A stretch of 64,000 nucleotides of DNA, from the NCBI GenBank assembly GCA_025355645.1, contig JANXZG010000135.1:41554-105553 (forward strand). Reading direction: 5' to 3'. Made by a program: the position numbers and the translations under genes. This document shows positions 1 through 9,109 of the stretch, piece after piece. How positions within the stretch are numbered: position 1 is the stretch's first letter; every line of letters starts with the position of its first letter. This DNA comes from Gammaproteobacteria bacterium (GTDB taxonomy: Bacteria; Pseudomonadota; Gammaproteobacteria; Steroidobacterales; Steroidobacteraceae). Under the pieces are notes generated by a model that was not told the DNA's origin, did no database searches, and saw nothing but the letters and a program-made list of their open reading frames with translations.

Positions 1-303
1 CATCTGCGCCAGGCTGAATACCTGGAAGCCGCCGGAGTCCGTCAGGATCGGGCCAGGCCAGTGCATGAAATCATGCAGATCGCCGTGGGCTGCGATGATC
101 TCGACGCCGGGCCTCAGGTACAGGTGGAAGGTATTGCCAAGGATGATCTCAGTGCCGCTCGCGCGTAGCTCCTCGGGCGTCATCGCCTTCACCGTTCCAT
201 AGGTGCCGACCGGCATGAACGCCGGTGTCTCGACCGAACCGCGCGTAAAATGCAGGCGGCCGGCCCGCGCCGCGCCGTCCTTCGCCAGCAGCTCATAACG
301 CAT
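1..303 (-). CDS. tgt: Queuine tRNA-ribosyltransferase, N-terminal part (runs off window)
   Basis: N-terminal 101 residues of bacterial tRNA-guanine transglycosylase, which swaps guanine 34 for preQ1 in tRNAs with GUN anticodons. The reading begins [10 protein letters not shown] and passes [27 protein letters not shown] and [13 protein letters not shown]. In this family the DSGGFQ aspartate (about residue 89 here) acts in catalysis. The C-terminal part, with the zinc site, lies outside the window. The ATG at 301-303 overlaps the end of queA by 11 bases on the same strand, so the two are probably one queuosine operon transcribed leftwards. Identity is firm; only completeness cannot be judged. 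Confidence 0.95.
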   Translation of the reverse strand, partial: MRYELLAKDGAARAGRLHFTRGSVETPAFMPVGTYGTVKAMTPEELRASGTEIILGNTFHLYLRPGVEIIAAHGDLHDFMHWPGPILTDSGGFQVFSLAQM

Positions 304-1330
304 GCGCACCCCTGGCAGGTGTGATGAACATGGCGTCACCGTAGCTGAAAAACCGATAGCGCGCGCGCACCGCGTGAGCGTATGCCGCGAGCAGCGCCTC
401 GCGCCCCACGAATGCTGCGCACAGCATCAGCAGCGTCGATTCCGGCAGGTGAAAGTTGGTCACGAGCGCATCCACCATACGAAACTTGTATCCCGGCTTG
501 ATAAATATCCGGGTCTCGCCATTGAACGGCTTTAGCCCACCCCCTGCGGCCGCAGCCTCCAGACTGCGGACCACGGTCGTGCCAACCGCAACGACGCGCC
601 CGCCGTTCGCACGGGTCGCCGCAATTGCGGAGCAGGTCTCGTGTGGCACCGATACGCGCTCCGGATGCATGATGTGCGCGTCGATATCATCAGCCCTGAC
701 CGGCTGGAAAGTGCCGGCACCTACATGCAACGTGATGAACGCATGCGCGATTCCAGCCTGCCCGAGACGCTGGAGCAGCGGCGCATCAAAATGCAGCCCT
801 GCGGTAGGCGCTGCCACGGCGCCGGGGGCGCGCGCGTAGACCGTTTGGTAACGCTCCCGATCGGCGCCCGCAGGGGGACGTGAAATATAGGGTGGCAGCG
901 GCGTGTCCCCATGCTTTTCAAAAAACGGAATGACTTCGCTTGAGAACTCAAGTCGGAACAGGTCCCCTTCGCGTCCCTGCATCGTTGCCCGCTGCCCTCC
1001 CGGCAGCTCGATCGTGGCGCCCTCACGTAGTCCCTTGCTTGAGCGAACATGCGCGAGCGCCAGATTGCGATCGAGCGCACGCTCGAGCAACAACTCGACG
1101 CGTCCGCCGCTGGGCCGGCGTCCAATTACACGCGCCGGAATGACCTTGGTATCGTTGAAAACCAGAAGGTCGCGCGACGTAAGGAGCGAGGCGAGATCCT
1201 CAAATCGCAAATCTCGACACGCACCGCTCGTGCCATCGAGCGCGAGCAACCGGCTGGCACTACGTTCAGTCGCCGGTTCCTGCGCGATCAGCTCGCGCGG
1301 CAAGTTAAAATGAAAGTCGGTGCGCAGCAT
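293..1330 (-). CDS. queA: S-adenosylmethionine:tRNA ribosyltransferase-isomerase
   Basis: QueA transfers and isomerises the ribosyl moiety of SAM onto preQ1 in tRNA, giving epoxyqueuosine. The protein of about 345 residues matches the family length. It starts [19 protein letters not shown] and contains [44 protein letters not shown] and [14 protein letters not shown], all typical QueA blocks. The open frame extends 18 codons further upstream, but that part does not look like QueA, so I chose the ATG at 1328-1330. It overlaps downstream tgt. The promoter must lie in the 54 bases between this start and the divergent tRNA gene. Confidence 0.96.
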   Translation of the reverse strand: MLRTDFHFNLPRELIAQEPATERSASRLLALDGTSGACRDLRFEDLASLLTSRDLLVFNDTKVIPARVIGRRPSGGRVELLLERALDRNLALAHVRSSKGLREGATIELPGGQRATMQGREGDLFRLEFSSEVIPFFEKHGDTPLPPYISRPPAGADRERYQTVYARAPGAVAAPTAGLHFDAPLLQRLGQAGIAHAFITLHVGAGTFQPVRADDIDAHIMHPERVSVPHETCSAIAATRANGGRVVAVGTTVVRSLEAAAAGGGLKPFNGETRIFIKPGYKFRMVDALVTNFHLPESTLLMLCAAFVGREALLAAYAHAVRARYRFFSYGDAMFITPARGAHAL

Positions 1331-1384
1331 CGGGATGCTGATACTACCAAGTGCGCCGTTCGCATATACTAGTCTGGCTGGCAT

Positions 1385-1471
1385 GCCCGGATGGCGGAAC
1401 TGGTAGACGCGCCGGACTCAAAATCCGGTGGTGGTGACACCGTGTGGGTTCGATTCCCTCTCCGGGCACCA
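1385..1471 (+). tRNA. tRNA-Leu (anticodon CAA)
   Basis: An 87-base class II tRNA. The acceptor 5' strand GCCCGGA (1385-1391) pairs with TCCGGGC (1461-1467), and CCA is encoded at 1469-1471. The anticodon arm CCGGA-CTCAAAA-TCCGG gives anticodon CAA, reading UUG leucine codons. A long variable arm and a T-loop GGTTCGATTCC follow, as expected for leucine. The gene lies between divergent queA and the Nudix gene. No second tRNA is adjacent. Confidence 0.96.
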
Positions 1472-1485
1472 GCCCTTCAAACCTG

Positions 1486-2040
1486 ATGGATGAACCCTTG
1501 AATTTCTGCAGCAACTGCGGCGCATCAGTCGCACTCACAATTCCCCCCGGGGACCACCTGCCACGCTTTGTCTGCAGGACCTGCGGGACGATCCACTACC
1601 AGAACCCGCGCCTGGTGCTGGGCTGCGTACCCGTGTGGGAGGACCGCATCCTGTTGTGCCGCCGCGCGATCGAGCCGCGCCGCGGCTACTGGACGGTGCC
1701 AGCGGGTTTCATGGAAAACGGCGAGTCTCTCGAGCAGGCGGCGGCGCGCGAATGCCAGGAGGAAGCGAATGCCTCGGTCGAGATTGGCTCACTGCTCGCG
1801 GTCGCCAGCGTCACTCACGCGAGCCAAGTGCACGTGATGTTCCGGGCGCGGCTGCTGGACCCGGAATTCTCGGCAGGCCCCGAAAGCGAGGCGGTGGGTC
1901 TGTACCGTGAAGAGGACGTTCCGTGGGGCGAGATCGCGTTCCCGAGCGGGGAATTCACACTGCGACGCTTCTATGCCGACCGCAAGGCGGGGCGCGAGGA
2001 CTATCATTTCACAGTCCTGGACCGCCCGTTAAAGCGCTAA
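1486..2040 (+). CDS. Nudix hydrolase with N-terminal zinc ribbon
   Basis: Protein of 184 residues. The N-terminus has a zinc ribbon made of two CxxC pairs (FCSNCGA about residue 8, VCRTCGT about residue 32). A Nudix fold follows, with the Nudix box GFMENGE...RECQEE at about residues 70-90. The layout resembles the ADP-ribose/NADH pyrophosphatase-like Nudix proteins with a zinc ribbon (NudC relatives), but it is shorter than NudC, so the substrate is unknown. The ATG at 1486 lies 14 bases after the tRNA CCA end, so the mRNA may be processed from a tRNA co-transcript. It is followed by fdxA on the same strand. Confidence 0.88.
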   Translation: MDEPLNFCSNCGASVALTIPPGDHLPRFVCRTCGTIHYQNPRLVLGCVPVWEDRILLCRRAIEPRRGYWTVPAGFMENGESLEQAAARECQEEANASVEIGSLLAVASVTHASQVHVMFRARLLDPEFSAGPESEAVGLYREEDVPWGEIAFPSGEFTLRRFYADRKAGREDYHFTVLDRPLKR

Positions 2041-2114
2041 AGGGCGGTGACTAACGATGCGCGGCACTATAAACTGCCGCTCTTCCACCGGCACCGTCAT
2101 TGAAGGTTTAAGCC

Positions 2115-2438
2115 ATGGCCTTTGTGGTCACTGAAAGCTGCATCAAGTGCAAGTACATGGACTGTGTCGAGGTCTGCCCGGTTGATTGTTTCCACGAGGG
2201 ACCCAATTTCCTGGTCATCGACCCGGAAGAGTGCATCGACTGCACGCTGTGCGAGCCGGAATGTCCGGTCGAAGCAATATTCTCCGAAGAAGACATCCCC
2301 GCGGGTCAGCAACAATTCAAGCAGCTGAATGCGGAGCTCGCGAAAAAGTGGCCCGTGATCAGTGAAATGGGCGAGGCGCCGGGGGATGCCAAGCGGTGGG
2401 AAGGCGTTCCCGACAAGCTGAAGTATCTCGAGCGCTAG
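2115..2438 (+). CDS. fdxA: Ferredoxin FdxA, 7Fe type
   Basis: A 107-residue bacterial ferredoxin that carries one 3Fe-4S and one 4Fe-4S cluster in family members. The first motif [18 protein letters not shown] and the second [17 protein letters not shown] supply the cluster cysteines. The C-terminal tail rich in charged residues (KKWPVI...[13 protein letters not shown]) is typical of FdxA from Proteobacteria. It acts as a soluble low-potential electron carrier in the cytoplasm. The start ATG has AAGG upstream (GAAGGTTTAAGCC-ATG). Its 3' end overlaps the convergent dsbC stop by four bases. Confidence 0.95.
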   Translation: MAFVVTESCIKCKYMDCVEVCPVDCFHEGPNFLVIDPEECIDCTLCEPECPVEAIFSEEDIPAGQQQFKQLNAELAKKWPVISEMGEAPGDAKRWEGVPDKLKYLER

Positions 2439-3184
2439 CGACTCGCGACGTGCATGTCCTTCAGGCGCTGAGCGAGCTCATGCGCCGGCAGGTAGCCTGA
2501 AATCAGCTCACCTGATTCCGTGATGATTGCCGGCGTACCCCGCACCCCGACACTCAAGCCGAGGTTGTATTCGCGATCGACTGGGGTCGAGGCGCAGATC
2601 TTGGTCGTGTCCACGGGGTTGCCAAGTTTTGCCCTCGTCAGCGCCTCGTTGCGATTGGCCGAACACCATACCGCCTCAGCCTTATGCCAGCTCTCCGTTC
2701 CAGGGCCGGTCCGCGGGAAGAACAGATACCGCACGCGCACGCCGAGCTTGTTGAGCTCGCCGATCTCGCTGTGCAGCTTGCGACAAAACTGGCAATCAAC
2801 GTCCGTGAAAACGGTGATCGTGTAGCGTGGATTGTCGGGCGAAAAAATCACCATCTGCGATTCGGGTACAGCCCCGATCAAGGCCACCCGGGCCTGAGCG
2901 CGGTGTATCTCGCTCAGGTTCTGGCGCGTCGCCATGTCATAGATATTCCCATCGATGAAAAACTTGCCATCGGCGGTCAGATAGCTGAGATCTGCGCCCT
3001 GCGAGAATTCATAAAGGCCAGCAATCGGTGCCGGGCGCAGGTCTTCGAGCTTCGAGCCGGGCGGCAGTCGCTTGAGCAGGGCCACGCGCGGATCCGTGGC
3101 GTCCTCGGCTGAGGCCGGCCTACCGTGCAGCATAAAAGCGGCCACCACGATGGACAGCGCGGCGGCAGGGGATTTGAGGATCAT
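2435..3184 (-). CDS. dsbC: Thiol:disulfide interchange protein DsbC (periplasmic disulfide isomerase)
   Basis: Periplasmic disulfide isomerase of about 249 residues. A signal peptide ([26 protein letters not shown]) is followed by the DsbC/G N-terminal dimerisation domain with [20 protein letters not shown] and the thioredoxin domain holding the active site [13 protein letters not shown]. The cis-proline region reads [13 protein letters not shown] chose the ATG at 3182-3184 because AGGAG sits seven bases before it; an in-frame start seven codons upstream has no such site. It lies 79 bases downstream of xerD on the same strand, a common neighbourhood, and meets fdxA tail to tail. Confidence 0.94.
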   Translation of the reverse strand: MILKSPAAALSIVVAAFMLHGRPASAEDATDPRVALLKRLPPGSKLEDLRPAPIAGLYEFSQGADLSYLTADGKFFIDGNIYDMATRQNLSEIHRAQARVALIGAVPESQMVIFSPDNPRYTITVFTDVDCQFCRKLHSEIGELNKLGVRVRYLFFPRTGPGTESWHKAEAVWCSANRNEALTRAKLGNPVDTTKICASTPVDREYNLGLSVGVRGTPAIITESGELISGYLPAHELAQRLKDMHVASR

Positions 3185-3247
3185 GAAAGGCTCCTGGCGG
3201 GGCATATACTAAGGACTGCGGCTGGGCGCAGTGGTTCCGAAAGTATT

Positions 3248-3267
3248 CTAGCCCGTCGGGCGGCTAG
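3248..3267 (-). terminator. Hairpin over the xerD stop codon
   Basis: CTAGCC (3248-3253) and GGCTAG (3262-3267) form a six-pair stem with an eight-base GC-rich loop, and the xerD TAG stop lies inside the right arm. No strong T run follows on the minus strand, so it may attenuate rather than end transcription into dsbC. Confidence 0.4.
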
Positions 3268-4232
3268 CCGCGCGGATGATGTTGCGAATGCAGCTCTTTC
3301 AGACGCTCGCGCGCAACATGCGTGTAGATCTGCGTGGTCGACAAATCGCTGTGCCCGAGCAGCATCTGCACCACGCGCAGATCCGCGCCATGGTTTAGCA
3401 AGTGCGTCGCAAAGGCGTGGCGCAGCGTGTGCGGAGATAATTCGCGGTCGACTCCGCCTTTCTTTGAATAGCGCTTGATGATGTGCCAGAACGCCTGGCG
3501 CGTCATACGATCGCCGCGGCGCGTCGGGAACAGGTAGTCCGTCTGCCTCTCCAGAAGAATTTCGGCGCGCGGTCCCTGCATGAATTGCTGCAGCCAGCCA
3601 ACAGCCTCGTCGCCGAGCGGTATCAGACGCTCGCGATTGCCCTTGCCGACGACACGCATGACGCCCTGATTCAGGTTGACCTGGTTGTGCTTCAGGCTGA
3701 CGAGTTCGGACACTCGCAGGCCGGTCGCATACAGGACCTCGAGCATCGTACGGTCACGATGTCCGAGAGGGTCGGTTACGGATGGCGCCTGCAGCAACGC
3801 ATCCACTTCGGCTTCGGTCAGGGATTTCGGCAGCGAGCGGCCGATCTTCGGAATCGCAATCTGGGCGGTCGGATCGGTGCTGATGAGCCCATCGCGAACC
3901 ATGAAACGGTAGAATCGGCGGAAGCTCGACAGTTGCCGGGCCGTTGAGCGGGGCCGAGAGCCTCCCTCCACGCGGGCGGCGATGAAGTCGAGCAGTTCGG
4001 CGCGCGTGGCCTTGATCAGGCCGCTGTTATGAGAGTCGAGCCAGCGCCCCAGCGCCGTCAGGTCGGCCTTGTAAGCAGCAAGCGTATTGACGGAGAGCCC
4101 GCGTTCCATCCAGACAGCCTCAAGAAAGCGCTGCAGGGCCGGATCGGCGATTTCCTTCACATCCGGCTTAGCCGGGGATGCGATCGAAGCCGAAGTGCGT
4201 GTATATACCGAGCGTTTCAAGACAGTCGCCAT
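3264..4232 (-). CDS. xerD: Site-specific tyrosine recombinase XerD
   Basis: Tyrosine recombinase that with XerC resolves chromosome dimers at dif during division. An N-terminal SAM-like DNA-binding domain (LQRFLEAVWMERGLSVNTLAAYKADL) is followed by the catalytic domain. The catalytic residues are present: Arg in YATGLRVSEL, Lys in VGKGNRERL, His and Arg in HTLRHAFATHLL, His in LGHSDLSTTQ and Tyr in IYTHV. About 322 residues, slightly longer than usual because of an N-terminal extension of roughly 20 residues. A GTG start at 4238 is also possible. With dsbC next to it this is the housekeeping xerD, not a mobile-element integrase. Confidence 0.95.
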   Translation of the reverse strand: MATVLKRSVYTRTSASIASPAKPDVKEIADPALQRFLEAVWMERGLSVNTLAAYKADLTALGRWLDSHNSGLIKATRAELLDFIAARVEGGSRPRSTARQLSSFRRFYRFMVRDGLISTDPTAQIAIPKIGRSLPKSLTEAEVDALLQAPSVTDPLGHRDRTMLEVLYATGLRVSELVSLKHNQVNLNQGVMRVVGKGNRERLIPLGDEAVGWLQQFMQGPRAEILLERQTDYLFPTRRGDRMTRQAFWHIIKRYSKKGGVDRELSPHTLRHAFATHLLNHGADLRVVQMLLGHSDLSTTQIYTHVARERLKELHSQHHPRG

Positions 4233-4352
4233 AGTCACCTACGTGCTTGCGTATGCACGAAATTGCAGCTGGTTACTGCGTGACCGACAGTATGCGAGGC
4301 ACCTGCCTGGGTAGGCGTGACCCGAATCACAGTAAGTTGTTAGCATTAACAT

Positions 4353-4358
4353 AAGGAG
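4353..4358 (+). promoter_or_regulatory. Strong ribosome-binding site that points to a non-standard start codon
   Basis: AAGGAG at 4353-4358 is followed after six bases by ATC (4365), which is in frame with the acyltransferase. No ATG, GTG or TTG occurs at a suitable distance in that frame; the first such codon is TTG at 4428. This site is the main evidence that translation begins upstream of 4428. Confidence 0.5.
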
Positions 4359-4364
4359 AACTGG

Positions 4365-5078
4365 ATCACGGAAATAACTCATGCTGGGGGCTCAACGCCG
4401 CTCAATTGGCTCTACGGAGCCTATGGTTTGGCGTGCTTTGGAGTCATCGCATGCCTCGTGCTGCTGGTAAATTTAATAATATTCACGCCTCGCACCCGGC
4501 GCCTCATCGCCGCTGCCGCCGCGCGGCTGATCCTGCGTCTTGCAGGCATGCGGTTACGAGTCGACGGCCTCGATCGGCTACCTAGGGAACCGTGCATCGT
4601 GGTCGCCAACCACGCCAGCTTCATCGACGGGGTGGTCGCGACCGCTGCGCTACCGCCGGAATTTGTGTTTGTTATAAAGAAGGAAATGGGTGAAATGCCG
4701 CTGGCAGGCACCCTGCTAAGACGCTTGGGATCGGAATTTGTCGATCGCCACGATCGCAAGCAGGGGGCAGCTGATGCCCGCCGGGTGCTCAAGCGGGCAG
4801 TCGAGGGCCAATCGCTGGTGTTCTTTCCGGAAGGGACCTTCAGCCACCGGCGCCAGGTTGGTCCGTTCCTGCGGGGTGCATTTGCAACCGCGGCGCTCGC
4901 CGACAGACCCATTGTTGCGGTTGCGCTGCATGGCACGCGCGCAGTCTTGCCGCCCGGATCGTGGCGCCTGCGCCGCGGTCCGATCAGGGTAGAAGTCCTG
5001 GAGACCTTGCGAGGGCCCGAGGCGCGCCAGCGCAGCCGCGAACTGATTGCGCAAGCCTTGGACGATCCTCTGGCTTAA
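4365..5078 (+). CDS. 1-acyl-sn-glycerol-3-phosphate acyltransferase family protein (PlsC-like)
   Basis: Membrane-associated lysophospholipid acyltransferase. It has an N-terminal hydrophobic segment (GVIACLVLLVNLIIF), the catalytic HX4D motif in VVANHASFIDG, and the substrate motif FFPEGTFSHRR. Downstream VALHGTRAVLPPGSWRLRRG fits the family. The conventional start is TTG at 4428, but upstream codons in the same frame encode NWLYGAYGLACFG, which resembles the usual N-terminus of these proteins. A perfect AAGGAG lies six bases before an in-frame ATC at 4365, so I take 4365 as the likely start. This could be a rare AUC initiation, a mutation or a sequence error. It is divergent from xerD and 24 bases from the thiolase. 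Confidence 0.85.
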   Translation: MTEITHAGGSTPLNWLYGAYGLACFGVIACLVLLVNLIIFTPRTRRLIAAAAARLILRLAGMRLRVDGLDRLPREPCIVVANHASFIDGVVATAALPPEFVFVIKKEMGEMPLAGTLLRRLGSEFVDRHDRKQGAADARRVLKRAVEGQSLVFFPEGTFSHRRQVGPFLRGAFATAALADRPIVAVALHGTRAVLPPGSWRLRRGPIRVEVLETLRGPEARQRSRELIAQALDDPLA

Positions 5079-5102
5079 AATGGCAAGCCCAAGGAGACCG
5101 CC

Positions 5103-6287
5103 ATGACCACCGCCGATTCGATTGTCATTCTCGCCGCGCGCCGCACGCCGTTAGGAGCCCTGCTGGGCACACTTAGCGGGGCCAGCGCGCCGCAGCTCGG
5201 CGCCGCCGCGATACGCGCGGCCCTCGAAGAATCCCGAGTGCCTGCAAACGCCGTTGATCAGGTCATCATGGGCTGCGTGCTATCGGCGGGTCTGGGCCAG
5301 GCACCGGCGCGTCAGGCAGCGCTTGGCGCCGGGCTGCCGCAGAGCACCCCGGCGCTGACGATCAACAAGATGTGCGGTTCTGGCATGCAGGCCGTGATGC
5401 TGGCGGCCGATCAGATCCGGGCGGGCAGCGCAAAAATAGTTGTTGCCGGCGGCATGGAATCGATGACCAATGCACCGTACCTGCTGCCGAAGGCACGCGC
5501 GGGCTATCGCCTCGGCCATCAGCAGGTGCTGGACGGGATGTTCTACGACGGCTTGCAGAGCCCATGGGACGGGCAGCTGATGGGAACATTCGCGGATGCC
5601 ACCGCAGTAAAGTACGCTTTTACCCGCACCGAGCAGGACGAGTTCGCCTTGGAGTCATTACGCCGTGCGCGCTACGCGATGGCGAACGGCGCATTTAAAG
5701 CTGAGATCACCGCGTGCAGCATGCAGTCACGCAAGGCCGTACTGTCCGTCGATAACGATGAGATCCCCGGCACTCTGGAGCCCGAGAAGATCCCAAAGCT
5801 GAAACCGGCGTTTAGCAAAGATGGCACCGTGACTGCGGCGAGCTCCTCGAGCATTGCGGATGGCGCCGCAGCGCTCATCGTGACCCAACAATCCGTCGCG
5901 TCCTCGAGGCAGCTCAGGAGCGTGGCGCGCATTGCAGGCTTTGCCTCACATGCGCGCGAGCCGGAGTGGTTCACAGTCGCGCCCGTGGATGCGATACGCA
6001 AGGCGCTTGCTGCAGCTGGCTGGCACTCCAGTGATGTCGATCTTTACGAGATCAACGAGGCATTTGCGGTTGTCACGATGGCGGCGATCCGCGATCTTCA
6101 CCTGGACCACGCGAAGGTCAATGTCAACGGCGGCGCGTGTGCGCTCGGGCATCCGATCGGCGCGACCGGCGCCCGCATCCTCAGCACGCTGGTCCATGCG
6201 TTGCTAGCGCGCGGGCTGAAGCGCGGCGTCGCGGCGCTGTGCATTGCGGGCGGCGAAGCGACCGCTGTCGCGATCGAGTTGGTCTGA
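5103..6287 (+). CDS. atoB: Acetyl-CoA C-acetyltransferase (thiolase)
   Basis: Thiolase of 394 residues that condenses or cleaves acetoacetyl-CoA and related 3-ketoacyl-CoAs. The nucleophilic cysteine lies in NKMCGSGM (about residue 91). NEAFAV, GGACALGHPIGATGAR and the C-terminal CIAGGEATA (second catalytic cysteine) complete the active site. Closest in style to biosynthetic/degradative acetoacetyl-CoA thiolases (AtoB, PhaA); sequence alone does not separate these roles. AAGGAG occurs just before the ATG. It follows the acyltransferase by 24 bases and precedes the ETF-QO gene, suggesting fatty acid or amino acid oxidation. Confidence 0.92.
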   Translation: MTTADSIVILAARRTPLGALLGTLSGASAPQLGAAAIRAALEESRVPANAVDQVIMGCVLSAGLGQAPARQAALGAGLPQSTPALTINKMCGSGMQAVMLAADQIRAGSAKIVVAGGMESMTNAPYLLPKARAGYRLGHQQVLDGMFYDGLQSPWDGQLMGTFADATAVKYAFTRTEQDEFALESLRRARYAMANGAFKAEITACSMQSRKAVLSVDNDEIPGTLEPEKIPKLKPAFSKDGTVTAASSSSIADGAAALIVTQQSVASSRQLRSVARIAGFASHAREPEWFTVAPVDAIRKALAAAGWHSSDVDLYEINEAFAVVTMAAIRDLHLDHAKVNVNGGACALGHPIGATGARILSTLVHALLARGLKRGVAALCIAGGEATAVAIELV

Positions 6288-6369
6288 AGCCCACCGCCCT
6301 GCGGCTGCTCGGCAATTAGCGGCGACTCGGGTTTTTTTCAAAAAGCGGCCGTTATGGTCTACTACACTT

Positions 6370-7980
6370 ATGAATGAAATCCAGCGCGATGTCATGGAAT
6401 ACGAGGTGGCGATCGTCGGTGCAGGTCCCGCCGGACTTGCCGCAGCGATTAGGCTCAAGCAGCTGCAGCCGGATATCGCGGTATGCGTGCTGGAGAAAGG
6501 CGCTAGCGTTGGCGCACACTCCTTGTCGGGCGCGGTCATGGAACCGGGGCCGCTCGATAGCCTCTGGCCGCAATGGCGCGACCATAAGCCTGCGATCTGC
6601 GTGCCGGCCACACGCGATGAGTTCTGGTTCCTGACGCGCCGCCGGCGCTTCCGGCTGCCGACGCCGCCGCAGATGCATAACCACGGCAACTTCATCGTCT
6701 CGCTGGGCCAGCTGACGCCGCTGCTGGGCCAGGAAGCTGAGCGCCTCGGTGTCGATGTATTTGCCGGATTCGCCGCCGCGGCGCCGCTCTTTGCCGCACA
6801 AGGCGACGTCATGGGCGTGCAGATAGGCGACATGGGCCTTGAGAAAAACCGCGAGCCCGGCGCCAGCTTCGTGCCGGGGCCTGAGATTCACGCAAAGCTC
6901 ACAATACTCGCGGAGGGCTGTCGCGGCAGCATCTCCAAACAGTTGATACGCCGCTTCAGTCTCGATCAGGGAAAATCCCCGCAGACCTATGGCCTCGGAC
7001 TGAAGGAGCTATGGCAACTGCCTTCCGGCCGCACCCAGGCGGGCCTGATACAGCACTCGCTCGGCTGGCCGCTGGATCAGGCGACTTATGGCGGCAGCTT
7101 CCTGTATCACCTCGACAATGATCGCGTGTACGTCGGCTTTGTCGTGGGACTCGACTATGCGGATCCACGCTTCAAGCCCTTCGAGGCGTTCCAGCAATTC
7201 AAGAATCATCCGGCCATCAAAAGCCTGCTGTTGGGCGGCGAGATTGTCGCCGCCGGCGCGCGCACGGTCATCGAGGGCGGTTACCAGTCAATGCCGACGC
7301 TGGAGATGCCCGGTGCTCTTTTGGCCGGGGATGCTGGCGGCACGCTGAACACGCCCAAGATCAAGGGAATCCACCAGGCCATTCGCAGTGGCATGAGCGC
7401 CGCCGAGCATTACATCGAGAGGCGCGCCAGTACGGGCTTTGATGCGCGCTGGCGCGGCTCGCAAGGCGGTCGTGAACTTCACAAGGTGCGCAATATCCGC
7501 CCGGGCTTTCGCCGCGGGCTGTGGCTTGGGCTGGCAAATGCCGCGCTGGAGACGGTCACCGGGGGTGCCGTGCCCTGGACGCTCGCAAATCATGCCGATG
7601 ACTCGGCATTGCGCCGCCTCGATGAGTACGCGTCGCCGGATCGGCACTGGGGCGATCGGGAATTGCCCCCACGCGATCGGGTGGCATCGGTGTTTTTTGC
7701 AACCACGGCGCACGATGAGAGCCAGCCGGTGCACCTGCGCGTGGCGGATGTCAGTATCTGTGCGACGCGTTGCGTCACGGAGTTCGGCAACCCTTGCACG
7801 AATTTCTGCCCGGCGAACGTCTATGAGATGGTCGCCGACGGGGCGGCCGGTTCCAGGCTGCAGATCAACGCCTCGAACTGCGTGCATTGCAAGGCCTGCG
7901 ACATCAAGGAGCCCTACCCGGACCAGATCACCTGGACGACGCCCGAAGGCGGATCGGGGCCGAATTACCAGAGCCTATAG
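6370..7980 (+). CDS. Electron transfer flavoprotein-ubiquinone oxidoreductase
   Basis: ETF-QO passes electrons from reduced ETF to ubiquinone at the inner membrane. The N-terminal FAD-binding motif is VAIVGAGPAGLAAAIRL. A central FAD/quinone domain has GVGAHSLSGAVMEP-like residues, and LLAGDAGGTLNTPKIKGIH binds FAD. The C-terminal 4Fe-4S domain has cysteines in CPANVYEM and NCVHCKACDIKEP and ends PEGGSGPNYQSL, as in the family. About 536 residues, close to the usual length. The ATG at 6370 was chosen because the upstream 42 codons show no family features. ETF itself is not in the window; partners could include acyl-CoA and dimethylglycine dehydrogenases. Confidence 0.94.
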   Translation: MNEIQRDVMEYEVAIVGAGPAGLAAAIRLKQLQPDIAVCVLEKGASVGAHSLSGAVMEPGPLDSLWPQWRDHKPAICVPATRDEFWFLTRRRRFRLPTPPQMHNHGNFIVSLGQLTPLLGQEAERLGVDVFAGFAAAAPLFAAQGDVMGVQIGDMGLEKNREPGASFVPGPEIHAKLTILAEGCRGSISKQLIRRFSLDQGKSPQTYGLGLKELWQLPSGRTQAGLIQHSLGWPLDQATYGGSFLYHLDNDRVYVGFVVGLDYADPRFKPFEAFQQFKNHPAIKSLLLGGEIVAAGARTVIEGGYQSMPTLEMPGALLAGDAGGTLNTPKIKGIHQAIRSGMSAAEHYIERRASTGFDARWRGSQGGRELHKVRNIRPGFRRGLWLGLANAALETVTGGAVPWTLANHADDSALRRLDEYASPDRHWGDRELPPRDRVASVFFATTAHDESQPVHLRVADVSICATRCVTEFGNPCTNFCPANVYEMVADGAAGSRLQINASNCVHCKACDIKEPYPDQITWTTPEGGSGPNYQSL

Positions 7981-7998
7981 ACGGCGCGGGAGCCGGTC

Positions 7999-9102
7999 GT
8001 GCTGAATTCCGTCGCAGCAACTCTGGATCGGCATATTGGCGCCCAACGCATTGCGGCTGACGCTGCGCAGATGTCTGCGGCCGTGCGCCTGGACCAGCTG
8101 TCGCTCGCGCTACGCAAGCCTTCGCTAGCGCAGAAGATGCTCAGAAGCATCGGTGCCTCGTCGCTGTTCGGCTGGCAGGCGAGCGCGCCCCGCGGGATCT
8201 ACCTTTGCGGCGGAGTCGGCCGCGGCAAGACCTACCTGATGGACCTGTTTTACGCCACGCTAAATTTTCCACAGCGCGAACGCACGCACTTCTATCGCTT
8301 CATGCAAGGCATCCACGCCGGCCTGCAGGCAGCGAAAGGCCGCACCGATCCATTGGAACTGGTCGCACGGCGCATCGCATCGCGGACGCGCCTCTTGTGT
8401 CTCGATGAATTCTTTGTAACCGACATCGCCGATGCGATGATCCTCGCCGGATTGCTCGAGGGACTCTTCCGCCGCGGCGTAACGCTGGTCACGACATCGA
8501 ACCAGGCGCCCGCGGAGCTGTATCCGGATGGGCTACAACGACAGCGCTTCCTGCCCGCCGTCGATATGCTGGAGCGACACTTGGATGTGATCCGGGTGGA
8601 CGGCCCGGTTGATTATCGACTGCGCCACCTTGAATCGGCCAATATCTACCTTGACGCGGGGCTGTCCGATACCGAGGCGCAGCTGAAGCGACTGTTTGCC
8701 GCATTGTCGCAGGGCAGCCAGAGCGGACCGTCCGATCTGCTGATCGTGGGGCGCAAGATCCGCGCCAGGGACACGGCCAATGGCGCCGCTTGGTTCGAGT
8801 TCAGTGCGCTCTGCGCTACACCACGAAGTGCGAATGACTACATCGAACTTGCGCACTTATACCCGACCATATTCGTGACTCGCGTGCCGCGCCTTACCGA
8901 AGAGGCCGACGATGCCGCGCGCCGGTTCCTGACACTAATCGATGAGTGCTATGACCGCGGCGTGAAGCTCGTGGTCTCCGCCTACGCCGCGCCCGGGGAG
9001 CTGTATCGCGGACTAAGATTGGAATTCGATTTCCGGCGAGCCGCGAGCCGGCTCATCGAGATGCAGTCCCAGCAATACCTCGCCCGGGAACATCGGCCAT
9101 AA
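7999..9102 (+). CDS. zapE: Cell division protein ZapE (AFG1-like ATPase)
   Basis: AFG1/ZapE-type AAA-like ATPase of 367 residues. It has Walker A GGVGRGKTYLMDLFY, the family block RTHFYRFMQGIH, Walker B LLCLDEFFVTDIADAMIL, and sensor-like TLVTTSNQAPAELYPDGLQR, a signature of this family. The C-terminus FDFRRAASRLIEMQSQQYL is also diagnostic. In E. coli ZapE associates with the Z ring under stress; the mitochondrial relatives act in protein quality control. The start is GTG at 7999 with GGGAG six bases before it. It follows the ETF-QO gene by 18 bases and is followed by a pseudogene. Confidence 0.94.
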   Translation: MLNSVAATLDRHIGAQRIAADAAQMSAAVRLDQLSLALRKPSLAQKMLRSIGASSLFGWQASAPRGIYLCGGVGRGKTYLMDLFYATLNFPQRERTHFYRFMQGIHAGLQAAKGRTDPLELVARRIASRTRLLCLDEFFVTDIADAMILAGLLEGLFRRGVTLVTTSNQAPAELYPDGLQRQRFLPAVDMLERHLDVIRVDGPVDYRLRHLESANIYLDAGLSDTEAQLKRLFAALSQGSQSGPSDLLIVGRKIRARDTANGAAWFEFSALCATPRSANDYIELAHLYPTIFVTRVPRLTEEADDAARRFLTLIDECYDRGVKLVVSAYAAPGELYRGLRLEFDFRRAASRLIEMQSQQYLAREHRP

Positions 9103-9109
9103 TTCGCGC

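Noticed and set aside
3264..4232. Tyrosine recombinase considered as a mobile-element integrase
   Set aside because: Its length, motifs and dsbC neighbour fit housekeeping XerD. No attachment repeats or cargo genes are present.
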